DNA of 64,000 nt from Acidobacteriota bacterium (GCA_028875575.1 JAPPDF010000030.1:32077-96076), one strand, 5' to 3'. Positions 10,733 through 21,810 are shown, counted from the stretch's first letter. Made by a program: numbers and translations. Notes: generated by a model not told the origin, from the letters alone.

Positions 10733-10758
10733 GACATTTGCTGTTTTTGCCATACAAT
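10730..10758 (+). promoter_or_regulatory. candidate promoter of the lysine-riboswitch transcript
   Basis: TACAAT at 10753-10758 is a good -10 hexamer. The best -35 at 17-bp spacing is TGAGAC (10730-10735), weak and overlapping the atpC stop. A start near 10765 would place the RNA 5' end about ten bases before the aptamer, as expected for a riboswitch leader. Confidence 0.4.
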
Positions 10759-10765
10759 GGAGAGG

Positions 10766-12169
<1,404 letters not shown>

Positions 12170-12170
12170 A

Positions 12171-12462
12171 GAAGTTTGAAGTTTGAAGGATGAAGTTTGA
12201 AGGATGAAGGGTGAATGGTGGAGAGTGGAGTGCGAAGTTTGAAGTTAGAAGTGTGAAGTTTGAAGGGTGGCGTGTGGATAGTTATGTGATCCACACGGAA
12301 AGCATCCTGTCGGTCTCGGCGCAGTCATTCAAACAAGCACAGTCAGTTCATCAGGTGCTTGCCTGTTCCCGAAACCCTCCACTGACCACCCGTCCCCCTT
12401 CAAACTTCAAACTTCATCCTTCATATTTCAAACTTCATCCTTCAAACTTCACACTTCAAAGG
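12171..12462. repeat. 7-bp-periodic paired repeat element (family E4)
   Basis: The left arm (12171-12270) is a run of degenerate 7-mers, GAAGTTT, GAAGGAT, GAAGGGT, starting two bases after the homocitrate synthase stop. The right arm (12380-12462) is the inverted form, CTTCAAA and CTTCATC. Between them is a spacer beginning TGATCCACACGGAAAGCATC (12287-12306), which is related to the spacers of the elements near 34.8, 39.0 and 57.2 kb. The arms could fold into one long imperfect hairpin. Small open frames inside it are not real genes. Confidence 0.85.
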
Positions 12463-12475
12463 CTACACTTTTTTC

Positions 12476-13279
12476 ATGAGTCTTAAGCAATCTCGAATGT
12501 TGATGTTGCGGCGCACGGGGGTCACGGTTGCGACGGCCGTGCTTTTCCTTTTGGCGGCGCCGGGTCCGCTGCCGGGGCAATCCGATTTCCTGCGCCGATC
12601 GGAGGAAAGAGCCAGGGAGATTCTGAACAAGACCGTGGAGGCTCTCGGAGGGGAAGCCTACTTGATGGCCCAAAACATCGTCCGCAAAGGGAAGTTCTAC
12701 CAGTTTCGCCGGGACGTTCTACGGGGCTCCAACGAATTTCGCACGGTGGTGGCGCCCCCCTGGAAACGGCGGGTGGAGTTTGGCAAGAAAGCCCGGATCG
12801 TCCACATCAACGACGGCGAGCAGGGTTGGAAGATCGAGTACAAGAACGTCAAGACCCAGACCGAGGAAGAGCTTCGCAACTACCGCATCGACACGAGGCA
12901 CGACCTGGACCACATTCTCAGGTTCCGGCTTCGGGAGAAGGGCCTGAAGGTACGCTATCTGGGAAAATCGCGGACCCACCTGGAGCAGTTGGACGGGGTT
13001 CAGATCATGGATACCTCGGGAGACAAGGTCAGGATCTTCGTCAACTCCAGCACCCACCTGCCCGTAAGGATGGAGTATGAATCCCCTCCCCGCGGCAAGC
13101 GCTGGGCCACCGAAGACGAGAAGTTCTTTCACAACTACCACGAGATCGACGGTGTCAGAATTCCCTTCACCGTCATTTTGAATTCCAACGGGTACAAGGC
13201 CTTGGAGACACAGCTTTCCTCTGCGCAGATCAACGCCGACCTGTCGGACACCCTGTTTTCATCCCCTTCCAAAAAGTAG
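12476..13279 (+). CDS. LolA/outer-membrane-lipoprotein-sorting-like secreted protein
   Basis: 267 residues with a signal peptide ([25 protein letters not shown], about residues 10-34). The mature part starts with a helix ending [15 protein letters not shown], then alternating short beta strands ([52 protein letters not shown]). This is the usual shape of periplasmic LolA/LolB-fold proteins common in acidobacteria. It probably binds a lipid or lipoprotein; no specific partner is known. The two upstream start codons (12476, 12497) give similar signal peptides. It ends 11 bp before hslV, but the roles look unrelated. Confidence 0.6.
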   Translation: MSLKQSRMLMLRRTGVTVATAVLFLLAAPGPLPGQSDFLRRSEERAREILNKTVEALGGEAYLMAQNIVRKGKFYQFRRDVLRGSNEFRTVVAPPWKRRVEFGKKARIVHINDGEQGWKIEYKNVKTQTEEELRNYRIDTRHDLDHILRFRLREKGLKVRYLGKSRTHLEQLDGVQIMDTSGDKVRIFVNSSTHLPVRMEYESPPRGKRWATEDEKFFHNYHEIDGVRIPFTVILNSNGYKALETQLSSAQINADLSDTLFSSPSKK

Positions 13280-13290
13280 AGCGGGCATTT

Positions 13291-13830
13291 ATGGGAGCGG
13301 CATTGATCAAAGGCACCACCGTCGTTTGCATACGAAGAAGCGGGCGTACCGCTCTGGCTGCCGATGGCCAGGTCACCCTCGGGGAGACGGTGATCAAGCA
13401 GGGCGCCCGGAAGCTCCGCCGCCTCTACAATGGCCAGGTTCTGGCCGGATTTGCCGGGTCCACGGCCGACGCCTTTGCCTTGTTTACCCGTTTCGAGGCC
13501 AAGCTGGAGGAGTTTCGGGGTAATCTGGCCCGGGCGGCCGTGGAGTTGGCCAAGGAATGGCGGACCGACCGGGTCCTGCGCCACCTGCAGGCGTTGCTGA
13601 TAGTGGCCGACAAGGAACGGATTTTCCTGGTCAGTGGCAACGGCGATCTGATTGAGCCAGACGATGCCATCGCGGCCATCGGTTCCGGCGGACCCATCGC
13701 GCTGGCCGCCGCTCAAGCTCTGGTCAGGCACTCCGAACTGTCGGCCGCGGAGATTGCCGCCGAAGCCCTGAAGATTGCCGCCGGCATCTGCATCTACACC
13801 AACTCGTCGACGACCATCGAGGAGCTGTGA
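13291..13830 (+). CDS. hslV: ATP-dependent protease HslV, peptidase subunit (ClpQ)
   Basis: 179 residues with [24 protein letters not shown] at the start region and [26 protein letters not shown] and [17 protein letters not shown] in order, all HslV signatures. The catalytic threonine is predicted at residue 9, after a short MGAALIKG leader that must be removed; Thr9 and Thr10 are both present. It lacks nothing compared with bacterial HslV and forms the double hexameric proteolytic core with HslU. The stop is followed after 7 bp by hslU. Confidence 0.96.
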   Translation: MGAALIKGTTVVCIRRSGRTALAADGQVTLGETVIKQGARKLRRLYNGQVLAGFAGSTADAFALFTRFEAKLEEFRGNLARAAVELAKEWRTDRVLRHLQALLIVADKERIFLVSGNGDLIEPDDAIAAIGSGGPIALAAAQALVRHSELSAAEIAAEALKIAAGICIYTNSSTTIEEL

Positions 13831-13837
13831 GGGGAAT

Positions 13838-15244
13838 ATGGTCATTTACTTGCCTGGAGCGGTGGAATCGGAGGATCAGGTGGAAGCGTTGGATGAGTTG
13901 ACTCCCAGGCAGATCGTGGCCCACCTGGACAAGCATGTGGTTGGGCAGAAGGCCGCCAAGCGGGCGGTGGCCATCGCCCTCCGCAACCGCATTCGACGGC
14001 AAAAGCTCCCCGAGGACATGGCCGAGGAGGTCGTGCCCAAGAATATCATCATGATCGGCTCCACAGGCGTCGGCAAGACCGAGATTGCCCGGCGCTTGTC
14101 GAGGCTGGCCAACTCACCGTTTCTGAAAGTGGAAGCCTCCAAGTTTACCGAGGTGGGTTACGTCGGTCGTGACGTCGAGTCCATGATCCGTGACCTGGTG
14201 GAAATCGCCATCGACCTGGTGCGAGAGGAAAAGCTGGAGGATGTGGCCGACAAGGCTGAGCAGAACGCGGAGGAGCGGGTTCTCGACCTGCTGCTTCCCC
14301 CCGTTCCGCAGTCGGCCCGCAATTCAGCCTCTGCCGAGGAAAAGGCAAGGGCTCAGGAGACCTTCGCCAAGACTCGGGAGAAGCTTCGGGAACAGTTGCG
14401 CGGCGGCAAGCTGGATGAACGCATGGTGGAGGTGGAGACCCGCGAGAGAAGCTTGCCGGCCTTCGAGATCATTTCCAGCTCCGGCATCGAGGAAATGGAC
14501 ATCAACGTCAAGGACATTCTGCCGGGCATCTTCGGGCAGAAGACCAAGAAACGAAAGATGCCCGTTGCCGACGCCATGGACCATCTCATTCAGGAGGAGG
14601 AGCAGAAACTGATCGATATGGATCAGGTGACTCGCCTGGCGGTGGACCGGGTGGAGCAGAACGGCATCATCTTCCTCGACGAGATCGACAAGATCGCCGG
14701 ACGGGAGGGGGGGCACGGCCCCGATGTCAGCCGCGAAGGCGTGCAGCGGGATATTCTCCCCATCGTGGAAGGGACTACGGTGAATACCCGCTATGGCATC
14801 GTGCGGACCGACCACATCCTGTTTGTGGCGGCGGGCGCCTTTCACGTCAGCAAGCCGTCCGACCTCATTCCCGAACTTCAGGGCCGGTTCCCCATCCGAG
14901 TGGAGCTGGATACGCTCACCGTCGAGGATTTCGTGCGCATCCTGACGGAACCCAAGAGCGCACTGATCAAACAGTACGTGGGCCTGATGGAAACCGAGGG
15001 AATCAAGCTCTGCTTCACCGAGGAAGCGACCCGCAGCATTGCCGGGTTTGCCGCCCTGGTCAATGAGCGGACCGAAAACATCGGGGCCCGGCGGCTGCAA
15101 ACCATCATGGAAAAACTCCTGGACGAGATCTCTTTCGAGGGGCCGGATCTGAAACCGAAAGACATCACCATCGACGAGGAGTACGTACAGAAGATGCTGG
15201 CCTCCATCGTGGATGACCAGGACCTGACCCGATACATCCTTTAA
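13838..15244 (+). CDS. hslU: ATP-dependent protease HslU, ATPase subunit (ClpY)
   Basis: 468 residues from the ATG at 13838, which has TGAGGGG 4 nt upstream; the longer frame from 13775 overlaps hslV and is rejected. The opening [20 protein letters not shown] is typical. Walker A is GSTGVGKT (74-81), Walker B is IIFLDEID in the region of residue 280, and the family C-terminus LTRYIL, which docks into HslV, is intact. A charged insertion (the I domain) lies between the Walker motifs, as in all HslU. HslVU degrades misfolded and regulatory proteins in the cytoplasm. Confidence 0.97.
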   Translation: MVIYLPGAVESEDQVEALDELTPRQIVAHLDKHVVGQKAAKRAVAIALRNRIRRQKLPEDMAEEVVPKNIIMIGSTGVGKTEIARRLSRLANSPFLKVEASKFTEVGYVGRDVESMIRDLVEIAIDLVREEKLEDVADKAEQNAEERVLDLLLPPVPQSARNSASAEEKARAQETFAKTREKLREQLRGGKLDERMVEVETRERSLPAFEIISSSGIEEMDINVKDILPGIFGQKTKKRKMPVADAMDHLIQEEEQKLIDMDQVTRLAVDRVEQNGIIFLDEIDKIAGREGGHGPDVSREGVQRDILPIVEGTTVNTRYGIVRTDHILFVAAGAFHVSKPSDLIPELQGRFPIRVELDTLTVEDFVRILTEPKSALIKQYVGLMETEGIKLCFTEEATRSIAGFAALVNERTENIGARRLQTIMEKLLDEISFEGPDLKPKDITIDEEYVQKMLASIVDDQDLTRYIL

Positions 15245-15284
15245 GCTGCGCCGTGGGGAATGGCTCGGTCGTGGCTTAGTTGAA

Positions 15285-15545
15285 AAGGAGCGTGCTTGGC
15301 ATCTCTTCGGCGGGCACTCCGTTCGCGACCGGTGCCCCTGATCCGCCGCCTACGCGGCTGCTACAGCGCCGGGTCCATACGACCCCGGGCTTCCGCCCGG
15401 GGCTACCCTAAGCCGCAGCTACGCTGCTCTATAAGGAAGACCCGTAGGAAACGTCACCTCGGCCATCCTGCGTCAACCGCGGCTACGCCGCTCTCCCCTC
15501 AACCACGACACTGCCGCGGGGATAGGATTTTCCGATAGATTTTCC
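15285..15545 (+). repeat. 260-bp GC-rich intergenic repeat (family E1), plus orientation
   Basis: This copy contains CCATACGACCCCGGGC-TTC-GCCCGGGG (a GC-rich hairpin, split here), then CTACCCTAAGCCGC, CTCTATAAGGA and CTCTCCCCTCAACCACGACA, in the same order as the copies at 43.7 and 45.0 kb. It lies between hslU and the FN3 lipoprotein gene. Short open frames across it are repeat shadows. Confidence 0.8.
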
Positions 15546-15603
15546 CGGGACGCCAAGGCGGCGTCGGCGGGGCGCCGCTCCCAAAAATAGCTAACCTCGT
15601 CCA

Positions 15604-16710
15604 TTGCCTTTCCCGTCCCTGCCCATGACCATAACTACATCTTCCGGCCCAAACCTGCGTTTGGGCAGTATTCTCCTATTTCTTTTCCTGACCTCGGCCT
15701 GCGGAAAGATTGGAGAGCCGCTGCCTCCGTTGATCCGTATTCCCCAACCAATCGCGGACCTGACGGCCCGGCAGCAGGGGGCGGAGGTGATGCTCAGCTG
15801 GACGTTGCCTCACTTGAACACCGACGGCAGCGCAGCCACCACACTGGCCTCGATCGAGATCTATCGGTCGATCCGGGAACCCTCCTCGGCTGCGGGTGCC
15901 AGGCCGGCCCCGGGAGACTTGGATCTCTGGCGGGTATTGAAGACCGAGCCTGCCCGGGGGCGGGAGGAGAATAGGAGCATCCGAGATCGCCTGAAGGGCC
16001 GGGACTTTTCCGAGGTGTTGGAGGGAGAGTTCAGCTATGCCGTCAAGGTCTTCAATCGGAAGGGGCAGACGGCGGGGCTTTCCAATATCGCCACCCTGTG
16101 GCTGCAGCCGGTCCCGCATCCTCCCGGCAGGCCGAGCCTGAACCCTGCCGAAGCGTTTGTCGAGGTTTCCTGGGCGCCGTCCTCCACCAATATCGATGGA
16201 TCTCCGGTGGCTGCCGGAGTGGCATTCAACCTCTACCGCACTTCATCCGAGAGCCGTTCCACCGGGAGTCCCCTCAATTCGACTCCGGTAGCCGGGACCT
16301 CCTACCGGGATGGGTCGGCCCGTCTGGGTAAGACTTACCTCTACCGGGTGCGTGCGCTGCTGGAAACCGATCGAGGACGGGTGGAGAGCCGGGACTCGGA
16401 GGAGGCCACCTTGTTCCACCGGGACCTGTACCCACCCGGCCCCCCGCGGCAACTCACCCTGGTGGCGGGCCGGGAGTTCCTGAGCCTGGCCTGGCTTCCC
16501 AACTCCGAAGCCGATCTGGCCGGCTACCATGTTTTCCGGCGTCAAGGCCCGGGCGAGTTCCAACCCCTCACCACCACGGCCACCCAACGGACCTCCTACG
16601 AGGACCGGGACCTCCAAAAGGGTCCTGTCTATTCCTATCGGGTCACGGCCGCGGACCAGGCCGGAAACCAAAGCAGTTATTCGAATGTCGTAAGCGATAC
16701 GTTAGAATAG
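15604..16710 (+). CDS. lipoprotein with tandem fibronectin type III domains
   Basis: 368 residues. A signal peptide ends in a lipobox, LTSACGKIGEPLPP, with the lipidated cysteine at residue 33; the CGKIGEPLPP context is common in small exported lipoproteins. The rest is three FN3-like repeats, each with the VELSW/VEVSWAPS/LSLAWLPNS tryptophan strand and a matching Y-x-Y-R-V strand (YSYRVTAADQAGNQSSYSN at the end). Such proteins sit on the periplasmic or outer-membrane surface and often mediate protein-protein contact. A second ATG at 15625 is an equally good start. It is followed by pccB after 30 bp. Confidence 0.75.
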   Translation: MPFPSLPMTITTSSGPNLRLGSILLFLFLTSACGKIGEPLPPLIRIPQPIADLTARQQGAEVMLSWTLPHLNTDGSAATTLASIEIYRSIREPSSAAGARPAPGDLDLWRVLKTEPARGREENRSIRDRLKGRDFSEVLEGEFSYAVKVFNRKGQTAGLSNIATLWLQPVPHPPGRPSLNPAEAFVEVSWAPSSTNIDGSPVAAGVAFNLYRTSSESRSTGSPLNSTPVAGTSYRDGSARLGKTYLYRVRALLETDRGRVESRDSEEATLFHRDLYPPGPPRQLTLVAGREFLSLAWLPNSEADLAGYHVFRRQGPGEFQPLTTTATQRTSYEDRDLQKGPVYSYRVTAADQAGNQSSYSNVVSDTLE

Positions 16711-16740
16711 CTGCCTGCGATCAAGCCAGGGAGCCGCCGC

Positions 16741-18312
16741 TTGTCCACCCATCCACCCCCCACTCCCGGGAAGTCCCCATTGGAAGATCTTCAGCGACTC
16801 AATCGGCTGGCCGAGTCCGGCGGGGGCAAGAAGCGCCTGGAGCGGCAGCACGCCGCGGGCAAGATGAGTGCCCGCGAGCGCATCGATCTCCTGCTGGACG
16901 CGGAGTCCTTTCAGGAGATGGACAAATTCGTGAAGCACCGCTGCCAGGATTTCGGGATGGAGGGCCAGGAGATCCTAGGAGATGGGGTGGTCTCGGGTCA
17001 CGGCCGCATCGACGGGAGGCTGGTATACGTTTTTGCCCAGGATTTTACCGTCTTCGGCGGTTCCCTTTCGGAGACCAACGCGGCCAAGATCTGCAAGGTG
17101 ATGGAGTTGGCGATGAAGGCCGGCGCCCCCATCATCGGTCTCAACGACTCCGGGGGGGCCAGAATCCAGGAGGGCGTGGTCTCGCTGGCCGGCTATGCCG
17201 ACATCTTCCTGCGCAATACCCTGGCGTCGGGGGTCGTCCCCCAGATCTCGGCCATCATGGGTCCCTGCGCCGGGGGAGCCGTCTACTCACCCGCCATCAC
17301 CGATTTCGTGGTCATGGTCAAGCAGAGCAGCTACATGTTCATCACCGGCCCTGAAGTGATCAAGGTGGTGACCCACGAAGAGGTCTCGAAGGAAGAGCTT
17401 GGGGGGGCCATGACCCACAACTCACAGAGCGGCGTGGCCCATTTCGCCGTCGAGGACGATCGGGAATGCTGCCGTTTCATCAGGGACCTGATCTCCTATC
17501 TCCCCTCCAACAACATGGAGAGCCCTCCGCGCAAGGAGACCCGGGATCCCGTGGACCGCTCCGAAGCGAGGCTCGACAGCCTGATTCCGGCCGAGTCCGA
17601 TCAGCCTTACGACGTCAAGGAGATCATCGGCGCGGTGGCGGATGACGGACACTTCCTGGAAGTCCAGGCGCTCTTCGCCCGCAATATCGTGGTGGGATTT
17701 GCCCGGTTGGGAGGTCGTCCGGTGGGAATCGTGGCCAACCAGCCGGCGGTCCTGGCCGGATGCCTGGACATCGACGCTTCCATCAAGGCCGCCCGGTTTG
17801 TCCGGTTTTGCGACGCCTTCAACATCCCGCTCATCTGCTTTGAGGATGTCCCCGGGTTTCTTCCCGGGACCTCGCAGGAATTTGGGGGGATTATCAAGCA
17901 TGGGGCCAAGTTGATCTATGCCTTTGCCGAGGCGACCGTCCCCAAGATCACGGTGATTACCCGGAAGGCCTACGGGGGGGCCTACTGCGTGATGGCCTCC
18001 AAGCATCTGCGTACCGACGTCAATCTCGCCTATCCCACTGCCGAGATTGCAGTGATGGGCCCCGAGGGCGCCGTCAAGATCGTCTATCGCAAGGAGTTGG
18101 CGGCGGCCGCCGATCTGGAGGCGGAAACGGCTCGGCGGGTCGAGGAATTCCGGGAGAAGTTCGCCAATCCCTACGTCGCGGCAGGACGGGGCTTTGTCGA
18201 CGAGGTGATTCGCCCGCGTGAAACCCGTCGAAAGTTGATCAGCGCCTTGGCGATGCTGGAGAACAAGCGCGACACGACACCTCCGAAGAAGCATGGGAAC
18301 ATTCCTCTTTAG
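16741..18312 (+). CDS. pccB: acyl-CoA carboxylase beta chain (propionyl-CoA carboxylase carboxyltransferase)
   Basis: 523 residues, a full-length carboxyltransferase with N and C halves. Signatures are [87 protein letters not shown] and [15 protein letters not shown], matching propionyl- or methylmalonyl-CoA carboxyltransferases. It moves CO2 from carboxybiotin to propionyl-CoA to give methylmalonyl-CoA. The start is TTG at 16741 with GGGAG about 8 nt upstream; no ATG lies nearby. Biotin carboxylase and the biotin carrier follow after one unrelated gene, and methylmalonyl-CoA mutase is at 62.2 kb. Confidence 0.92.
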   Translation: MSTHPPPTPGKSPLEDLQRLNRLAESGGGKKRLERQHAAGKMSARERIDLLLDAESFQEMDKFVKHRCQDFGMEGQEILGDGVVSGHGRIDGRLVYVFAQDFTVFGGSLSETNAAKICKVMELAMKAGAPIIGLNDSGGARIQEGVVSLAGYADIFLRNTLASGVVPQISAIMGPCAGGAVYSPAITDFVVMVKQSSYMFITGPEVIKVVTHEEVSKEELGGAMTHNSQSGVAHFAVEDDRECCRFIRDLISYLPSNNMESPPRKETRDPVDRSEARLDSLIPAESDQPYDVKEIIGAVADDGHFLEVQALFARNIVVGFARLGGRPVGIVANQPAVLAGCLDIDASIKAARFVRFCDAFNIPLICFEDVPGFLPGTSQEFGGIIKHGAKLIYAFAEATVPKITVITRKAYGGAYCVMASKHLRTDVNLAYPTAEIAVMGPEGAVKIVYRKELAAAADLEAETARRVEEFREKFANPYVAAGRGFVDEVIRPRETRRKLISALAMLENKRDTTPPKKHGNIPL

Positions 18313-18352
18313 TGAAGTTTGAAGTGTGAAGTGTGAAGTGGGAAGGGTGGAG
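18313..18352. repeat. single left arm of an E4 heptamer repeat
   Basis: TGAAGTTTGAAGTGTGAAG and following 7-mers begin immediately after the pccB stop codon. No inverted right arm is found; instead the run passes into an E3 element. It looks like a truncated E4 copy. Confidence 0.7.
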
Positions 18353-18367
18353 AGAGGTTAGCCGTGC

Positions 18368-18548
18368 CCGCAGTGGGGCAGGTCAATCGAGAAGGATTAT
18401 AAATTGAACATGGATGCACAGGATAATCAGGACGCGACGCTGCTGCACACGAGGCTGACTCCGGCGATGATCGCGTACGGACTTGCGGATGTTTAGGACT
18501 GCAAGCCCACCGTCTCCAGAAAAATCCTGTGCATCCATATCAAAAAAC
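18368..18548 (+). repeat. 9-bp-periodic repeat element (family E3)
   Basis: It opens with GGTCAATCGAGAAGGAT and ATGGATGCACAGGATAATC, and closes with AATCCTGTGCATCCATAT, the inverted partner. The interior CGCTGCTGCACACGAGGCTGA is shared with the E3 copies at 61.4-61.6 kb. Together with the E4 arm it fills the 320-bp gap before the next gene. Confidence 0.8.
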
Positions 18549-18632
18549 GATCTGCCCTTGCGTGACTTTGAACCGGTTTCCAGCCACCAGGCGCAGGCGT
18601 TTGTTTCAGGTAAACCTCGCCGGTGCTTGAAG

Positions 18633-19751
18633 ATGACCCGCGGAAAAAAGTTTGGCCTGTTGGCGCCTCTGGCCTTGGCGAGCGTGCTGGTCTGGGGCTT
18701 TCGGCCGCTTTTTGCCTTCGACTCCAGCCGGATAAAGATACTTTCCGACCCCAACCTGGACGTGATCTACCACACCCTGGCCCACTTCAACCTTCCGGGG
18801 GACCGCTTCAATCTTTTCTCCGAGGACTACGTTCGGCGGATGGGCCAGGCCAAGCGCGACCTGGAGGTGGGGGAGACTCGGCTGGATCGGGAGGCCGCGG
18901 CATTGGAGCAGCCTTACCGGCAACGCCCCCGTCTTCGCTTTCTGATCCAGGCACCCTTTCTGGCGGACGACCTTTCCTCCTTCAAGCAGGCCCTGGCCCT
19001 GATCGACTACGATTTCCGCACCCGGACCGTTCCGGTCGGCCCCAAGGGCCAACGCAGGAAGGAACCCTTGATGTTCGGCAACAGCCGCAGGTTGATTCCG
19101 GTCTTCAGAAACCACTTTCAAGCCCCCCAGGAGCGGGCGTTTGCCAAGCGGTTCGCCGGCTGCCTGGAGGAGGAGCTCTCGCGTTTCTACATGCTTTATC
19201 GCGAGGCCCGAACCGAGTGGGACCAACAAGGCATGCAGTGGTTCACCAGCTTTTGGAAGTCACAGGGCATGAGCATCCTGGAGCCGTGGGCTTCCAGGTC
19301 CGAAGTGACCCAATTCAAGGTGTTCCTGACTCCGGTGATGAAGGGGAGGGGGCTGGGCGTGCCGGTGGAACAGGGCGGCGAGGTTCTGTTTCACGTTCTG
19401 ACCCCACTGCCGGAGAGCCGTCAGGAGGCAATGCACTCCTTTTTCGTGCTGCTCTATGAAACGACGCGCCGTTCCACCGACGCGCTGGCGGTCTTTCCCG
19501 GTTCCTCCAGCCCCTCCAACCGGGACTCCATGGAGTCGAGGGTCCGCAAGAATGCCGCCCTTCTTGCCGGCCACCTTTATCTGAAGGCCCGATTCCCCGG
19601 GGTCCACCGATCCTATCTGAACTTTTTCCTGAAACTGCCGGCCGGGAAGGCCTCCGATGTGGAATCGCTGGAGCCTCTGTTCGCTCGGCAATTCCCTCTG
19701 AACCCCGCCTCCCGAAGGCGGGTGGAGGCGTTCGTTGCCCGGCTCCCTTGA
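18633..19751 (+). CDS. secreted protein of unknown function
   Basis: 372 residues from the ATG at 18633, chosen because the signal peptide (KKFGLLAPLALASVLVWGFRPLFAF) starts right there; the longer frame from a TTG at 18483 would begin inside the E3 repeat. I do not recognise a family. The mature protein is helical and charged, with a possible repeated RF-x2-LF/RFNLFSEDYVRR pattern near residue 60 and an aromatic-rich middle (WDQQGMQWFTSFWKSQGMS). No cysteine-rich, catalytic or metal motif is evident. It lies between pccB and the biotin carboxylase gene, ending 21 bp before the latter, and has similar GC content to both. Confidence 0.5.
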   Translation: MTRGKKFGLLAPLALASVLVWGFRPLFAFDSSRIKILSDPNLDVIYHTLAHFNLPGDRFNLFSEDYVRRMGQAKRDLEVGETRLDREAAALEQPYRQRPRLRFLIQAPFLADDLSSFKQALALIDYDFRTRTVPVGPKGQRRKEPLMFGNSRRLIPVFRNHFQAPQERAFAKRFAGCLEEELSRFYMLYREARTEWDQQGMQWFTSFWKSQGMSILEPWASRSEVTQFKVFLTPVMKGRGLGVPVEQGGEVLFHVLTPLPESRQEAMHSFFVLLYETTRRSTDALAVFPGSSSPSNRDSMESRVRKNAALLAGHLYLKARFPGVHRSYLNFFLKLPAGKASDVESLEPLFARQFPLNPASRRRVEAFVARLP

Positions 19752-19772
19752 GCAGCCGTGCCATCTGCGACC

Positions 19773-21269
19773 ATGTTCTCGAAGATCCTGATCGCCAACC
19801 GGGGTGAGATCGCTGTCCGCGTCATGCGTACCGCCCGCGAGATGAATATCGCAACCGTGGCGGTCTATTCCGATTGCGACCGTGCGGCCCTGCACGTGCG
19901 TCTGGCTGACGAGGCTCACGGGCTGGGTGCTTCTCCTTCGGTGGAAAGCTATCTGAATATGGACAGGATCCTGCAGGCGGCCGAGGCCAGCGGCGCCGAA
20001 GCCATCCATCCCGGTTACGGGTTTCTGTCCGAAAACGCCGAATTCGCCCGCCGCTGTCAGGACCGCGGGATCTGCTTCATCGGTCCTCCACCGAGAGCCA
20101 TGGAGTTGATGGGGGAAAAGACGGCTGCCCGAAGATTGGCCGCACAGGCAGGGGTGCCGGTGGTGCCGGGCACCGGACCGCAGCTCGGAGATAGCACGGA
20201 AGCGGAACGGGCGGCCCGGGACATCGGTTTCCCGATCCTGGTCAAGGCGGCGGCCGGTGGAGGGGGAAAGGGGATGAGGCTGGTGACCTCTCCCGACCAC
20301 TTGGCCTCGGCCCTGCGGGACGCCAGCTCCGAAGCTCGGAGCGCTTTCGGGGATGCGGCGGTCTACCTGGAGAAATACCTCCAGAGCCCCCGCCATATCG
20401 AGTTTCAGGTCCTGGCCGACAGTCACGGCAACACCCTTCACCTGGGAGAGCGGGAGTGCTCCATCCAGAGGCGCCATCAGAAAGTCATCGAGGAGTGTCC
20501 TTCGCCGGTCATGACCGAGGCCTTGCGGGACAGGATGGGCCGGGCCGCCGTCAGCATGGCTCAGGCGTGCGGATACCGCAATGCCGGAACCGTCGAATTC
20601 CTGGTGGATGAGCGACAGGACTTTTATTTCCTGGAGATGAACACCCGCCTCCAGGTCGAGCACCCCGTCACCGAGATGGTCACCGGGCTGGACCTGGTGA
20701 GAAAACAGATTCAGATTGCCGCTGGACAACCCCTGGGATTGAATCAGGAAGAAGTCTCCTGGCGCGGCGCCGCGCTGGAATGCCGAATCTATGCCGAGGA
20801 TCCCGAGAAGGGTTTTCTCCCTTCGCCGGGGCTGATCCGGAGCTTGCGGCAGCCCTCCGGCCCCGGCGTCCGCGAAGACAGTGGTATCTACCAAGGGTGG
20901 GAAGTGCCCGTATTTTACGATCCGATGCTGTCCAAGCTGGTGACCTGGGCGGAAACCCGCTCCGAGGCCGTCAGCCGCATGGATCGGGCCTTGGCCGAGT
21001 ACCGGATCTCGGGGATCAAGACGACCATCCCCTTCTTCCGGACCATCCTTGCCCATCCGAAATTTCTGTCGGCGGAGCTGAGCACCGACTTCATCGAAAA
21101 GTTCTATCGTCCCGACCGGTCTCTGGCCGGCCGGGAAGAGTTGCGGGAGGTGGCGGCTATTGGCGCCGCCCTCTATGCCAGCCGGGGTCGAGCCTCGAAC
21201 ACCGGCCGCGCCGACCCGCAGGAAAGCCCGTGGAAGTTGTGGGGGCGCTGGAACGGGCTGCGGAGATAG
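19773..21269 (+). CDS. accC: acetyl/propionyl-CoA carboxylase biotin carboxylase subunit
   Basis: 498 residues from ATG 19773 (MFSKILIANRGEIAVRVMRT, the classic start); an upstream GTG at 19758 adds five residues. ATP-grasp signatures include EAIHPGYGFLSENAEFA, KAAAGGGGKGMR (glycine-rich ATP loop), ERECSIQRRHQKVIEE, and EMNTRLQVEHPVTEMV with the catalytic arginine. It carboxylates the biotin on the carrier protein encoded immediately downstream (start at 21298). Some 45 C-terminal residues past the usual end, rich in Arg, Gly and Trp, have no clear function. Substrate is set by PccB, so propionyl-CoA is the likely target. Confidence 0.93.
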   Translation: MFSKILIANRGEIAVRVMRTAREMNIATVAVYSDCDRAALHVRLADEAHGLGASPSVESYLNMDRILQAAEASGAEAIHPGYGFLSENAEFARRCQDRGICFIGPPPRAMELMGEKTAARRLAAQAGVPVVPGTGPQLGDSTEAERAARDIGFPILVKAAAGGGGKGMRLVTSPDHLASALRDASSEARSAFGDAAVYLEKYLQSPRHIEFQVLADSHGNTLHLGERECSIQRRHQKVIEECPSPVMTEALRDRMGRAAVSMAQACGYRNAGTVEFLVDERQDFYFLEMNTRLQVEHPVTEMVTGLDLVRKQIQIAAGQPLGLNQEEVSWRGAALECRIYAEDPEKGFLPSPGLIRSLRQPSGPGVREDSGIYQGWEVPVFYDPMLSKLVTWAETRSEAVSRMDRALAEYRISGIKTTIPFFRTILAHPKFLSAELSTDFIEKFYRPDRSLAGREELREVAAIGAALYASRGRASNTGRADPQESPWKLWGRWNGLRR

Positions 21270-21297
21270 GCTTCGAGCGGAAGAGGGGAGGCGCCCG

Positions 21298-21810
21298 GTG
21301 GAGCGGGTCGTAGCCACTTACGAGCTGGTGCTGGAGGGGCGGCGCCGAAAGCTGCGCCTGGAACGTTCCGAGAGTGGCGCCCGGGTGGAGCTCGGTGGGA
21401 AAATGCTTGAAGTCGACGTCTCACAGTTGTCGGAAGATGCTTTTTCCCTGATTCTGGAGGGCCGATCCCACGATGTCAGCGTGAGTCCGAATGCCGGTGG
21501 ATTTCAGGTGATCGTAGATGGAGAGAGTTTCCAGGTGGGTCTGGTCGACCCGCGACGGGACAGCCCCTCGGCCTCCGGGAGGACGGAAGCCGCCGGACCC
21601 GTGGCCGTGTCGGCCCCCATGCCCGGGAAAGTGGTCAGGATCCTGACGGCCGAGGGAGAAGAAGTACGCCAAGGGCAGGGGCTGGTTGTGGTAGAGGCCA
21701 TGAAAATGCAGAACGAGCTGGGGGCTCCCAAATCGGGCAGGATTCGGGCCGTTCGGGTGGCGGAGGGCCAGGCGGTCAACGCGGGCGAACCGCTGGTGCT
21801 GGTGGAGTGA
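21298..21810 (+). CDS. biotin carboxyl carrier protein
   Basis: 170 residues from a GTG at 21298 with GAGGGGAGG upstream; the ATG at 21160 would give an Arg/Gly-rich tail overlapping accC and is rejected. The C-terminal biotinyl domain runs from PMPGKVVRILTAEGEEVRQG to GEPLVLVE and carries EAMKM with the biotinylated lysine at residue 136. Residues 1-90 are a beta-rich linker domain like the BT-type partner domain of acyl-CoA carboxylases. Together with the accC and pccB products it completes propionyl-CoA carboxylase. Confidence 0.9.
   Translation: MERVVATYELVLEGRRRKLRLERSESGARVELGGKMLEVDVSQLSEDAFSLILEGRSHDVSVSPNAGGFQVIVDGESFQVGLVDPRRDSPSASGRTEAAGPVAVSAPMPGKVVRILTAEGEEVRQGQGLVVVEAMKMQNELGAPKSGRIRAVRVAEGQAVNAGEPLVLVE

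Noticed and set aside
12211..12486. Short open frames across the heptamer arms
   Set aside because: The 7-bp period gives low-complexity peptides in every frame; no ribosome site and no conserved composition.
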